From contig JAKZHN010000016.1 in NCBI GenBank assembly GCA_037179335.1, positions 496,001 through 560,000 on the forward strand: a stretch of 64,000 nucleotides of DNA, given 5' to 3'. Of the stretch, positions 37,009-47,124 are shown piece by piece (position 1 is the stretch's first letter; each line of letters starts with the position of its first letter). The notes under the pieces are model-generated. The model was not told where the DNA came from. It did no database searches and saw only the letters and a list, made by a program, of their open reading frames with translations. The DNA is from Cyclaneusma minus. Its lineage: Eukaryota; Ascomycota; Leotiomycetes; Marthamycetales; Marthamycetaceae. Made by a program: the position numbers and the translations under genes.

Positions 37009-38108
37009 ATGATTACAATTAGTAACGCTCCTCTCTTGCCCTGCCCGAACGCTGCCGACACTGACTAACATGACCGGCAGAGGTGCCCTGTTCCTCAGCG
37101 AACATCGGCCCCGGATTCGATGTTATTGGCCTTGCGCTGAGCGTTTTCCTACAACTGCAAGTCACTGTGTCGCCCACTGCCTCCTCGGCACCGCTCAATT
37201 GCATTGTCACCTACGAGGGCGCTGACGATGTCGACCTCGCCCCGGACCGCAACCTCATCACTCGCACTGCTCTCTACGTCCTGAGATGTCATGGCCAGCA
37301 TGCCTTCCCGGCCGAGACCAAAGTACACATCATCAACGACATACCTCTCGGCCGAGGACTCGGCTCGTCGGGCGCAGCTGTTGTAGCCGGTGTCGTTCTG
37401 GCCAACGAGGTGGGGAAGCTGGGACTCTCAAAAGCGAGGATGCTGGACTTCTGTCTGATGATTGAGCGCCATCCCGACAATGTCGCTGCCGCACTATATG
37501 GAGGCTTCGTGGGCACATACCTGAACGAGCTGAGCCCAGAGGACACGGAGCGCAAGGAGATTCCCCTCAGCGAGGTCCTGCCAGAGCCAGCAGGCGGTCT
37601 CGACACAGGATTGTCGCCTCCTGAGCCACCAGTCGGCATAGGACATTACATGAAGTTCCCGTGGGCAAAGGAGATCAAGGCAATTGCCATCATTCCGCAC
37701 TTCGAAGTCGCCACAGCAAAGGCCCGAGAGGTGCTCCCAAAAGAATACTCCCGAGCAGATATCGTCTTCAACCTCCAACGAATGGCGCTCCTCCCTTCAG
37801 CACTGGGTAGGTCACCCCCTGATGCAGAGCAGATTTTCCTTGCGATGCAGGATCGACTACATCAGCCGTACAGAAAGGGCCTGATTCCGGGCCTTGATGA
37901 GGTCTTGCGGTCTGTGACTCCGAAAACACATCCGGGCCTCTGTGGCATCTGTCTCTCCGGGGCCGGGCCAACGATCTTGGCTCTTGCCACGGAGAATTTC
38001 GAAAATATTGCCGGGGTGATTTTGGACATGTTCAAGCAGAGGGACATTGTGTGCGATTGGAAGCTGCTTTCTCCCGCCGAGGATGGTGCTACTGTAGAAT
38101 ACAGCTAA
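37009..38108 (+). CDS. THR1: Homoserine kinase (threonine biosynthesis)
   Basis: GHMP-family kinase that phosphorylates homoserine on the route to threonine. The 346-aa protein needs a 13-nt first coding exon (37009-37021, encoding MITI plus one base) joined across intron 37022-37080 to the main exon. Joining gives MITIKVPCSSANIGPGFD, the standard family N-terminus, whereas the main exon has no suitable ATG of its own. The ATP-binding GHMP motif reads PLGRGLGSSGAA near residue 95, RHPDNVAAALYGG follows, and the C-terminal GHMP domain has LSGAGPTILAL. No regulatory domain is seen. Confidence 0.94.
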
Positions 38109-38630
38109 GATAGCATGTTTTACCTCGTTCCCACACCTGAGAGGCCTTCTTTTGTGCTTTGTTCAACATATCAGCTATTCTCCTTTAGTCTGGTACTAGG
38201 TCAAAGTCTTGGTCGGCAGCACAAGGTCCTTCGCGAGATTACTATTCGCATTGTTCACCCTTGGTGATCCACGTTGACTCGTCTTCCCATACGCTCCTCA
38301 CCAGAGCCCATGGATATAGCCATATGATCGGCCTCTGGCTCCCAAATTACGAGCTAGCTCGGTGTCGGGAAAACGTTGTTCGACTGAATGCTGGCTGCTC
38401 AGCAATATCCGCAATAACACGAAATCATTGTGCCATTAATACCCGAATGTGCCTTAACTTATAACACCATCACCATGCCCGCGAAGCGCCACTCTATCCA
38501 TACGCCAGCCTTATCCGCTTGCGCCGTAAAAGCATACCGCAGCCCTCTGCTATAGAGGAAAAAGATTGTTCAAATTCCCAATGCAACCATGTGGTGGTTT
38601 CCGCACCAATCTTTCTTCAGAGCTTGCTCT
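38109..38630. other. Convergent intergenic spacer, THR1 / RHB1
   Basis: About 520 bp of 3'-flanking sequence for both genes. No gene or repeat array is seen. Confidence 0.3.
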
Positions 38631-39369
38631 TCACATGACAGAGCATTTGGCCCCGTCCGTTTGCTCATTCGGGTTCTGCGACTTCTCGATCTGGCCGACG
38701 ATGAGTTCAAAAGCCTTGGAGACATTTTCGTTGTACCGCGCACTGGCCTCGGTCCAGGCACAATTATATTTCTCCGCCAACTGCTTGCCGTCCTCGATCG
38801 AAACTTGACGCTGCTCCGGCCTCAGATCGCTCTTGTTTCCCACGATAACTACGGGAACCCAGTCCGTGCCCTAGCCTTCATCAGCTATGTGCCAATGAAT
38901 GGAGACATCGCAGCGACTCACCAGGTGGTTCAGGATCTTGTCGCGAATGACTTGGATCATTTCGAAGGACTGCGTCGAAGCTACCGAGTAAACCAGCATG
39001 TAGCCGTGGATACCGATGAAGTGCTTCGAATTAAGAATGCTGTATTCATCCTGCATGACGTTGGCGCATCAGCACAAGCGCGCTGGCACCCATGGCAGGT
39101 TGGATAATGGGCGCCTCACCTGTCCCGCGGTATCGATGATCTCAGTGGCAAACTCTTGCCCCTTGTACTTGATGAGCTTGCTGAAGGTGTTTTCGATGGT
39201 CGGATAGTAGCTCTCGACGAAATGGCCATCGACAAACTGGACCGTGAGGGAGGATTTGCCTGCAAGGTGAGGTTAGTTGGGCGCGATGCGGGCAGAGGGG
39301 ATTGCAGAGCGCACCGACGGAACGGCTCCCCACGATGGCGATTTTGCGCTGCTTGGGAGGAGCAGGCAT
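38631..39369 (-). CDS. RHB1: Rheb-type small GTPase
   Basis: Ras-superfamily GTPase of the Rheb family, which signals to TORC1 in many eukaryotes. The 187-aa model starts MPAPPKQRKIAIVG and has introns 39260-39314, 39051-39119 and 38871-38921. The G1 loop reads GSRSVGKSS with arginine at the position equivalent to Ras Gly12, the hallmark of Rheb. G2 is YYPTIENTFSK, G3 DTAGQDEYSI, G4 VGNKSDL and G5 EASARYNENVSKAF. The protein ends CSVM, a CaaX farnesylation box, so endomembrane attachment is expected. Confidence 0.96.
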
Positions 39370-40054
39370 GATTGAGGCGGGGAGGTGGTGGTAATGGTGC
39401 AGAGGCAGGAAGTTCGTCTTTTTCTCTTCTTTGCGCCTTTGTCGTCTTTGGGATATGGCTGTTTGAAGGCAGGCTTCTTCAAGGTTGCACGAGGGCAACG
39501 ATGCTCTAGAGTAATGTGGGCCGAACGACTTGCGCGGCGTACGGCTACTCTCCAGCACAGCGCTCAGCGCTCTCCTTCTAATTGTTCTGAATCGCAAAGT
39601 TCAGTCGAATCACGAAGCCCGCCATTGTCGAAATCACCACAGTGGGTATGTGCCCATTTCTTATAGAACTTCTTCTCTTCTATTGCAATTTGCAATTTGC
39701 AATTTGCAAATCCGGCCATCGAATCGGCGTCTCAATTACAGGCCGTCACGCAAGCTTCTCGCTCCTAAGCCACGTCCTTCACACTCGTACTTCCTCTCTC
39801 TCTCCATTACATGTATATCTCTAGATAGTACTCTTGCACACCGGATATCTGAATCTCCGTTCCCTTCTATGGACTTTCTGATTTCACCACCCATCCACTC
39901 CATGAATCACTGCCCCTCTTTCCCCCAATCTGCCTTCTTGGCGCCTGGATTCCGCGAGCCCTCCTCGCTTTCTCGACGGTCCACGAGACTACGCGCATCT
40001 TGATGGGAATTGCCAAATCTTCTTTGCTCCGACATCGCTATCTGGAAGCCTGCT
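39370..40054. promoter_or_regulatory. RHB1 upstream region with a heptamer repeat
   Basis: About 690 bp between RHB1 and the end of the orphan gene. It includes a perfect heptamer run annotated at 39683-39711 and pyrimidine-rich DNA (39760-39960). No gene is supported. Confidence 0.4.
39683..39711. repeat. TTGCAAT heptamer tandem repeat
   Basis: Three exact TTGCAAT units followed by TTGCAAAT, about 310 bp upstream of the RHB1 start codon. TTGCAA is palindromic, so the run reads almost the same on both strands. Confidence 0.8.
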
Positions 40055-40563
40055 TTATCGGGAGCAGCTCTCTTTAGCTCGTGCCTGGTGCATCTCTCCC
40101 TCCATTCTCTCACGCTCTTCCGCCGCGATGAAGTCATCGAAATTCGGAAAGCTGAAGTAGCGCTCTGCTACCCACCCATTATCAGCTGGCTCTTCTCGAC
40201 AACTGGGGCGTGCTCACCTTGAACCGTCTCCTCATTTCTCTTCTTCTGGCTCCCTTCCTTACTCCTAAGCGGGCTGGGAGACGCCCTCCTCTCTGAATCG
40301 CCCGTCCTTCTCTTCACCTCTCTTCCATGCGAATAACTAGCCATTCTGCTCAGCAGCATAGTCGCTCTCGGGCTACTCTTCAGATAGGCCAAGTCGTTCC
40401 TCGAAACCGTCGAAGTGACAAGCGAAGGCGCTGTTGCGCTCGAACGCGTGAGCTCAGGCCTTCGCCGGGTCGCGACTTTCGGAGAAGAAGTGCGCAAGCG
40501 GCTCGACTGGGAAGAAGATTCGTCTACTGCCATATCTTGGTCCGGCAGAATCGCAAAGCGCAT
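40055..40563 (-). CDS. Hypothetical protein, 151 aa, two exons
   Basis: Not recognised. The model begins MRFAILPDQDMAVDESS and has one intron (40165-40217; donor GTGAGC, acceptor GTAGCAG). Splicing joins EETVQ to ERYFSFPNFDDFIAAEERERMEGE, an aromatic and acidic motif that looks like conserved protein. The reading before splicing ends in a random tail, so the intron is likely real. The first 100 residues are serine/arginine-rich and disordered (SSQSSRLRTSSPK, RRASPSPLRSKEG), and no membrane segment is present. The ATG ten codons further in is an alternative start, and an additional upstream exon cannot be excluded. Confidence 0.55.
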
Positions 40564-41317
40564 ATGTGTATTCCGCAGGGTTTCTCCAATGGATCTGCTT
40601 GCAAGATTGCAGTGCGAAAGACCGGATCTTGTACAAAGATATGTGTGTTTCTGCTTCTGACGAGCAGAACACATGTGTGGCCCCCAGATTGCAGGTTATG
40701 AGAGCCTGCTGGCGATGCGCAGGTCGTCCCAATGACACTCCACCTGCTTGCAGCGAGGTGGATGCAGTGCTGTCAAGAATGCGGGGGGAGCTTGTTTGGT
40801 AGCCCTGCTGTCGTTGTTGAGTATTGCCAGCGGTCCAGCAGTGGCGGCTTTGGGCGTGCTGGGTGATGTGGATGCTCATGTATGGCTTGTTCTAGGTGTA
40901 TTTGATGCAGCCTACTAATGCTGCATGCAGCGCCATGGCGTGGCATCCGTCTTGCCCCTGTCTTTCCCTTTTGCCGTCTGCCAATTCGGCCTTCTTTCCT
41001 ACCTCCGGAGGAAACCGCTGGAGTGAGTGGCCTGCAAGCATTGGATTCCCAGGGTCATCTGTCGCCTTGTAGGTTTTATGCATATTGCATGCTGCATGTC
41101 ACAAGCATAATTCGTGTTTCTACGTGGCGTGCTACGGTACGAGTCCTCTAAGAGCAAGTGTTCGTTGTATCCGGTACAGTTCTGTCACATTCTAAGGATC
41201 TTCAACGCTTGAACTTTGTATTGCATTGCTGCTCTCCCATTGGTTAGGGTCTTGATCTGATATCTAGGGCCCTCAAACTTTATACGAGCCTCATGCGTAT
41301 GGAATGCTCTAGCGGAT
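40564..41317. other. Intergenic, orphan gene upstream / URC1 3' flank
   Basis: About 750 bp with several short GCATGC/TGCAT-rich stretches (40890-41095). No gene or array is supported. Confidence 0.3.
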
Positions 41318-43453
41318 CTAATGATCGATACTATCTTGTCGTCAGTGGTCTGCTTAGAAATCCAACCATCGCTCGAAAATGTTAAACTCACTCTTCCCAT
41401 CCTCTGCCCTTGACAGCTTCGAGCTCTTCCGTTGTCATTCTATGGCCCTTGGTAAAGTATCCTACCGCTTTTGTCAGTACTCACGAGTCAGTGAAGGCAC
41501 TACTAGCAGTTCATACCTGCGGTGATCTTTGCGTCGATTTCAACTCTTGAGTCGGCCGGAATCCACTCCTCGGGAAGTTCAACGCGCTCATGGATAGGGA
41601 TTCTAGCACATGTTAGTTTTCTTCTTCCATCATCGCGAACCATAAGAGGCCAGCTATCTGCGCCTCTCTTGATTGTTCCGGTCGGGTTGAGATCCTCCTG
41701 GCAGCCAGACTTGGATATCCGCCATCAAGAGGAACCTAAATTTCGAGTTGAAGCGAGGTCTTTCACCATGACCAGTGCACGATAACCATCGCAACCGAGC
41801 CCGGACATGAATGGATGAATAGGGTCTGTTTGGAAGTACTCACCCTTGGCCTACGATCGCATCGTGTTTCATGCTGGAACGAAAGATCAGTCGAATTCCT
41901 CAGCACGTCAGAAGTAAGCACTTACTTGCTCATACTCAACATGCGATCTATCTTCTTGATTCCCAGCCAGTGCAAGATATCCGGCATCAGGGCTTGGAAT
42001 CGCATATCCTTCACGCCAGCAATATTCTCAGTCCTTTTGAAGTACTCGGAGGCGCGATCGGCAGACCGCTTTCTAGCATTGTAGACAAGGTACTTAAAAC
42101 TCCAGTTAGACTCCCCGCGTTGAACGTCAAAAATGGAGCTGGATCTTTGCGTACCTTCGTGACCTCTCCCAAAGCCCGGCCCTCTTTTCTAAAGTAGATA
42201 ACGACACCGCTACCTCCTTTTTGGGCTTCCTTGACAGCCTCCTCGATTCCGAAAATAAGATACGGTCGGCAAGTGCAAATATCGGAACCAAAAACATCCG
42301 AGCCGTTACATTCATCGTGTATTCTCAAAGCAACGCGTGAGCCATCGGACATTTTGGCAGGGTCTCCAAAGCAGTACACGGTCAAGCCTCCTATGGGAGG
42401 AAGGAAGATCTTGATATCGCCCCGTGTAATGAGTTCCGGATAGCTGCCACCCGTATGCTCAAACAGAGACTTTCGGAGAGCGCCTTCTGATATGCCAAAA
42501 CGCTTAGCAACTCCAGGAAGATACCAGACAGGCTCGACGGCAAACTTGGTCACCGCTAGCTCCCCCGTGTCATTCAAGCATACCTTCCCATCTGGGACAA
42601 GTCTGCCTGCCTTGACGCTTTGCTCAAGTTCGGGAATCTTCATATGAGCCCTTGTGATGGCGATGGTGGGTCTAATATCAACATTCTCAGACTCAACAGT
42701 GGATTTGAAAAGCCAGGGGGCCAGATGGCCCAGGGGATCCATGGAGACGATCTTCTCCTTGTCAGCCCATTGGGGAAATGGTCCAATGTTGGCTGCGGGC
42801 TCGGTGTTAGTGAAGTCGGGTCTATGGTCTATATCAATTTCTTTGGAGGCCACGGCCAGCGCATAGTAAATCGAGTACGATCCACCGTGGGCTCCGATGG
42901 CATTTCGTCGGCCGAGAGTCGCGTGGGTTCGAGAGACTACCACCGGCCCTCGCTTTTGGGGGTCTTGGTTTCCCCAGTCCATGGGAAGGGGGTTAATGCC
43001 GCTCTGGCCGGGGTAGGTTCTGGGAAATGGTCAGTAGTCTGTCATTGTATACAATATCCCCAATGAGTTCATCTCAAGGTGCAACAGAAATTTCAGTACG
43101 CACGTGAGGATTATGCGCCCGGTGCCGCCACTTTTCTTAGAAGGTGAGACGGGTTTTGGAGACGTTTCCAGGGCCTGGCTACCGTCGATGGAAGACAACA
43201 ACGGAGATTCCTCTGGAGATTGGACATCTTGGGTCTGGACAGCTTCGGCAGTCCCGGCATCGGTGCCATTCGACTTTTTCGCAGCAGCTACATCCTCGAC
43301 CTCTTTGATGCCGGCTAAGATGTTGACGCGGCCTGCGATAGCATCGACATACGAGGCCAGCTGTGCCTGATTTCCCTGGAGAGCCTTCAGGGACTCGAGG
43401 ACTTCCTTCAGGAGGGCAGTCTGACTTTCTGTGGACGGGGCTGGGTCAGACAT
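41318..43453 (-). CDS. URC1: URC1-like GTP cyclohydrolase II-family protein (uracil catabolism)
   Basis: GTP-cyclohydrolase-II-like protein of the fungal URC1 group, needed in Lachancea kluyveri to use uracil as nitrogen source. The 526-aa model starts MSDPAPSTESQTALL, with a helical N-terminal segment of about 110 residues. Introns are 43020-43103, 42093-42154, 41874-41925, 41603-41843 (241 bp), 41462-41516 and 41331-41391. The catalytic region holds RIHDECNGSDVFGSDICTC, giving the zinc-type cysteine set Cx10CxC, and YFRKEGRALGEVTKYLVYNARK. The spliced C-terminus MTTEELEAVKGRGWEDIDH uses a final exon of only 13 nt; without that intron the frame would stop after GWEE. It probably acts with the uracil phosphoribosyltransferase 1.5 kb away. 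Confidence 0.88.
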
Positions 43454-44077
43454 GGTGAACAGATGGATACAACAGTGGTACTCGGAAGAGACAGTAGGAC
43501 CAGTAGGTATTTGTATGCTTGGAGTTAGGTAAGTGTAGACCCCCGCTGGCAACGTGTCTACCCTGATACGGCGGCAGGACGGACGGCTCCGGGACTAGCA
43601 GGCTATGTTGAGGATTGAAGTTAATTGTTACTCATGTAAATGTTGATAGGGCCAGGAGATCCGAGAGGAATGCATATGCCCCTGGATTGGCCTAGAGCAA
43701 CATAGCCGTATCCATGCGGGGAGCAGAGGCGCTGACCTTGGGCTTGCGTCAATTGGCGCCGTGGCGGGGGCGCTTATCTTATCGCTGCATTCGACCGTGC
43801 AGACATCATGGAGGCTTGGGGACATGGAGTGTGGCTGCCTAGCGCCACTCTCAGGTATCAAATCCGATTTTCATACGTCCAACCACTATTCGCGCTTTCC
43901 AGTGCTGGCATGCTGCCACGCCCCATACTCCCACGCGCGCGTTTATCGGCTTACCACGAGGCTGCTACCTGATCCATCTTTTACCAGGTCACTGCTTTCT
44001 CGCTGCTCCCCTGGGCGACTCAACCACAACTCCCTTCATAGAGATTCGCCACCTGTCTCACCGCTGACCATATCACG
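43454..44077. promoter_or_regulatory. Divergent intergenic region, URC1 / ELF1
   Basis: About 620 bp between start codons. No TATA box, repeat or extra gene that I can support. Confidence 0.35.
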
Positions 44078-44689
44078 ATGGTACGCGCCCAGCCGCTCCG
44101 CACGACCAAATCCCCAGCTCGGCGCAAAGACCGCTGACTGTGGACTCCAGGGCAAACGCAAGAAGGCTGCCAAGAAGCCAACCGGGCCAAAGAAGGTAGC
44201 TCCATCGACTTTGCGCGCCCTGAAGAAGCCCCGTACTAAAAGTCCCTTCTGCGCAGAACGAACCTTTGCCTACAACCTTTGCATGCCTCTTCTGCAACCA
44301 CGAGAAGTCAGTGACGGTCAAGTTGGACAAGAAGGCTAGTACTGGACGGTTAGACTGTAAGGTCTGCGGGCAGGACTTTCAGACCCAAGTGAACTGTGAG
44401 CATTCTCGGACAGCCAGGCTGTGTGTTGCCTTGCATGGATGGTCACTGATGCTTTGCAGATCTCTCAGCGGCCGTGGACGTTTATGCCGATTGGGTCGAT
44501 GCTTCCAACTTCGTGAAACAAGGCCAAGAGGTGTCTGGCATAGGCGGGGACGACTTCGTGGCTTCTCGGAGGGGTTCGGCCAGAGATGTTGCACGTTCAA
44601 GGCACACGGAACACGAAGATCTCGACGATGACGACGAGTTGGGAAGTGGATACGGAGGCGATGGTATCGTTGCGGACGATGAGTATTGA
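44078..44689 (+). CDS. ELF1: Transcription elongation factor ELF1
   Basis: Small zinc-ribbon factor that travels with RNA polymerase II and helps it pass nucleosomes. The 138-aa model starts with an exon holding only the ATG (44078-44080). Intron 44081-44150 then leads to GKRKKAAKKPTGPKK; introns 44196-44256 and 44396-44459 follow. The spliced N-terminus is exactly that of ELF1 (MGKRKK, basic tail). The zinc ribbon is CLFCNHEKSVTVKLDKK with CKVCGQDFQT, followed by NYLSAAVDVYADWVDA. The tail is acidic (DDDDELGSGY). It lies convergent with the uracil phosphoribosyltransferase gene (255 bp between stops). Confidence 0.95.
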
Positions 44690-44944
44690 GGCAGCTATTC
44701 TTTGGTTTACATAGGAGTCGAGGCGTTTCGGCAGGTATATTAGGCAAAGAAACATGGGCGTTTGAGGAACCTTCGCCGAGCAAGCGAATGGCGAAGCGGA
44801 GAAGCAGCGGGAGCGTCGTCTCAGGGGGCATCGGGAAGTGGATCCCACAACCTCGTGGCAGTCTAATATTGGACAGACACAACAAGCGTCAAGTAGGAAT
44901 TCTTCCTGCTCCAAATCATTTCTATTATACCTAGTCTTTGCTGT

Positions 44945-45904
<960 letters not shown>

Positions 45905-47124
45905 TCTTTATTCTTGATAGTACGTGAAGCAGAGGCACGTGACCAATAAAGTTGCGGGTTAAGGTCCGTGGGGTAGTTCAGAAAGCTTTGTCGAGGCCGT
46001 AGGTTGGAGGCTGCTGTCTGCGATTGTAGAGAAGCGGCGAAGAGTCTTGCTTAATATCTTCGCAGGATCGGCTACGAAGTGGGCATACACAACACACGAC
46101 TGGAAGTGTTGAAGATTTGGGGACCAGGTATTATTGGCGAGGTCCGTGAAGAGGCTGAATGCAAAGATCTAGAGCGTGGAGAGGCCCACAAGTGGTACAT
46201 GTAGCAGACCGCAGACGCTTGGCCGGGAGGGGCCGAACAGCGGGATTCCGTGTAGATAAGGCGGGTAGGTCGTCGTCGAATTGAGGTTGGCGGCGCAAGT
46301 AAAGCACGATGGAGACTGGAGTTTCTAGAGCCGCGGGGTCTTATTTCAATATGTGGTTTCAACTGTTTTAGTCACTCCGCCTAGCAAAGTCTGGTATCGG
46401 TTTGGCCCTTTGAGGTACTAGTGATCCCATCAAATGGCGGTAGAAGTGCTTCTTGACAGCAGTCCCAATTAATGATCCGCCAAAAACACGAGCACTTAGG
46501 AGCAAGCCAAGTGGGTAGCTTAAATAATCCAAGTATATACTCAGTACTTGCAAGGTAGTACTGCACGTAAGGACAAGAGGTAACATACTTAGCAGGTATA
46601 TCAAAGAAGGGTGAACCGTGCACTGCCCGGCCGCAATTGATAGTATGCTTCGGCTGAAGCCGGCCCGGGCACGCGGACAAAGGTCCCGGTGTCACCTCAC
46701 GCCTCAACACTGCTGAACCAACTAAAATCGTCGCACCGCAACAAGCCGTCGTAAACAAATTCGCGCTCCAGACCACGACATAGTAGGTAGTTAAGCTCGC
46801 AGACTCTCATCTGCCCTTCCTGCGCCATCTAAGCCAGGAATATCCGCGCCAAAGCTGCTGCCTCACCCACACTTGAACACTTCACATCTTCACATCTTTA
46901 CGACTTCACCACGCTGCAAGCGACCCCGAAAACGGACGGACACTACTAAACTTCTGCGACCTCTCGCGCCCACTTCTCCCCCAACTCCCATCTCCTCAGA
47001 ATGCCCTCTACTTAGACGCCCTGCTTTCTGCGACCCGTCTCTCTCCTTCCACCACTTACTAGCTCTTTGTGAAGGCCCCAGCTGCCACGCCCACTGCGAG
47101 CCCGCCTCTTCACACTTCACAACA
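45905..47124. promoter_or_regulatory. Divergent intergenic region, UPRT / WAPL
   Basis: About 1.2 kb. The stretch 46520-46560 contains AATCCAAGTATATACT and CAGTACTTGCAAGG, which faintly resembles the 19-bp array units but is too short to call. No gene is supported. Confidence 0.35.
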
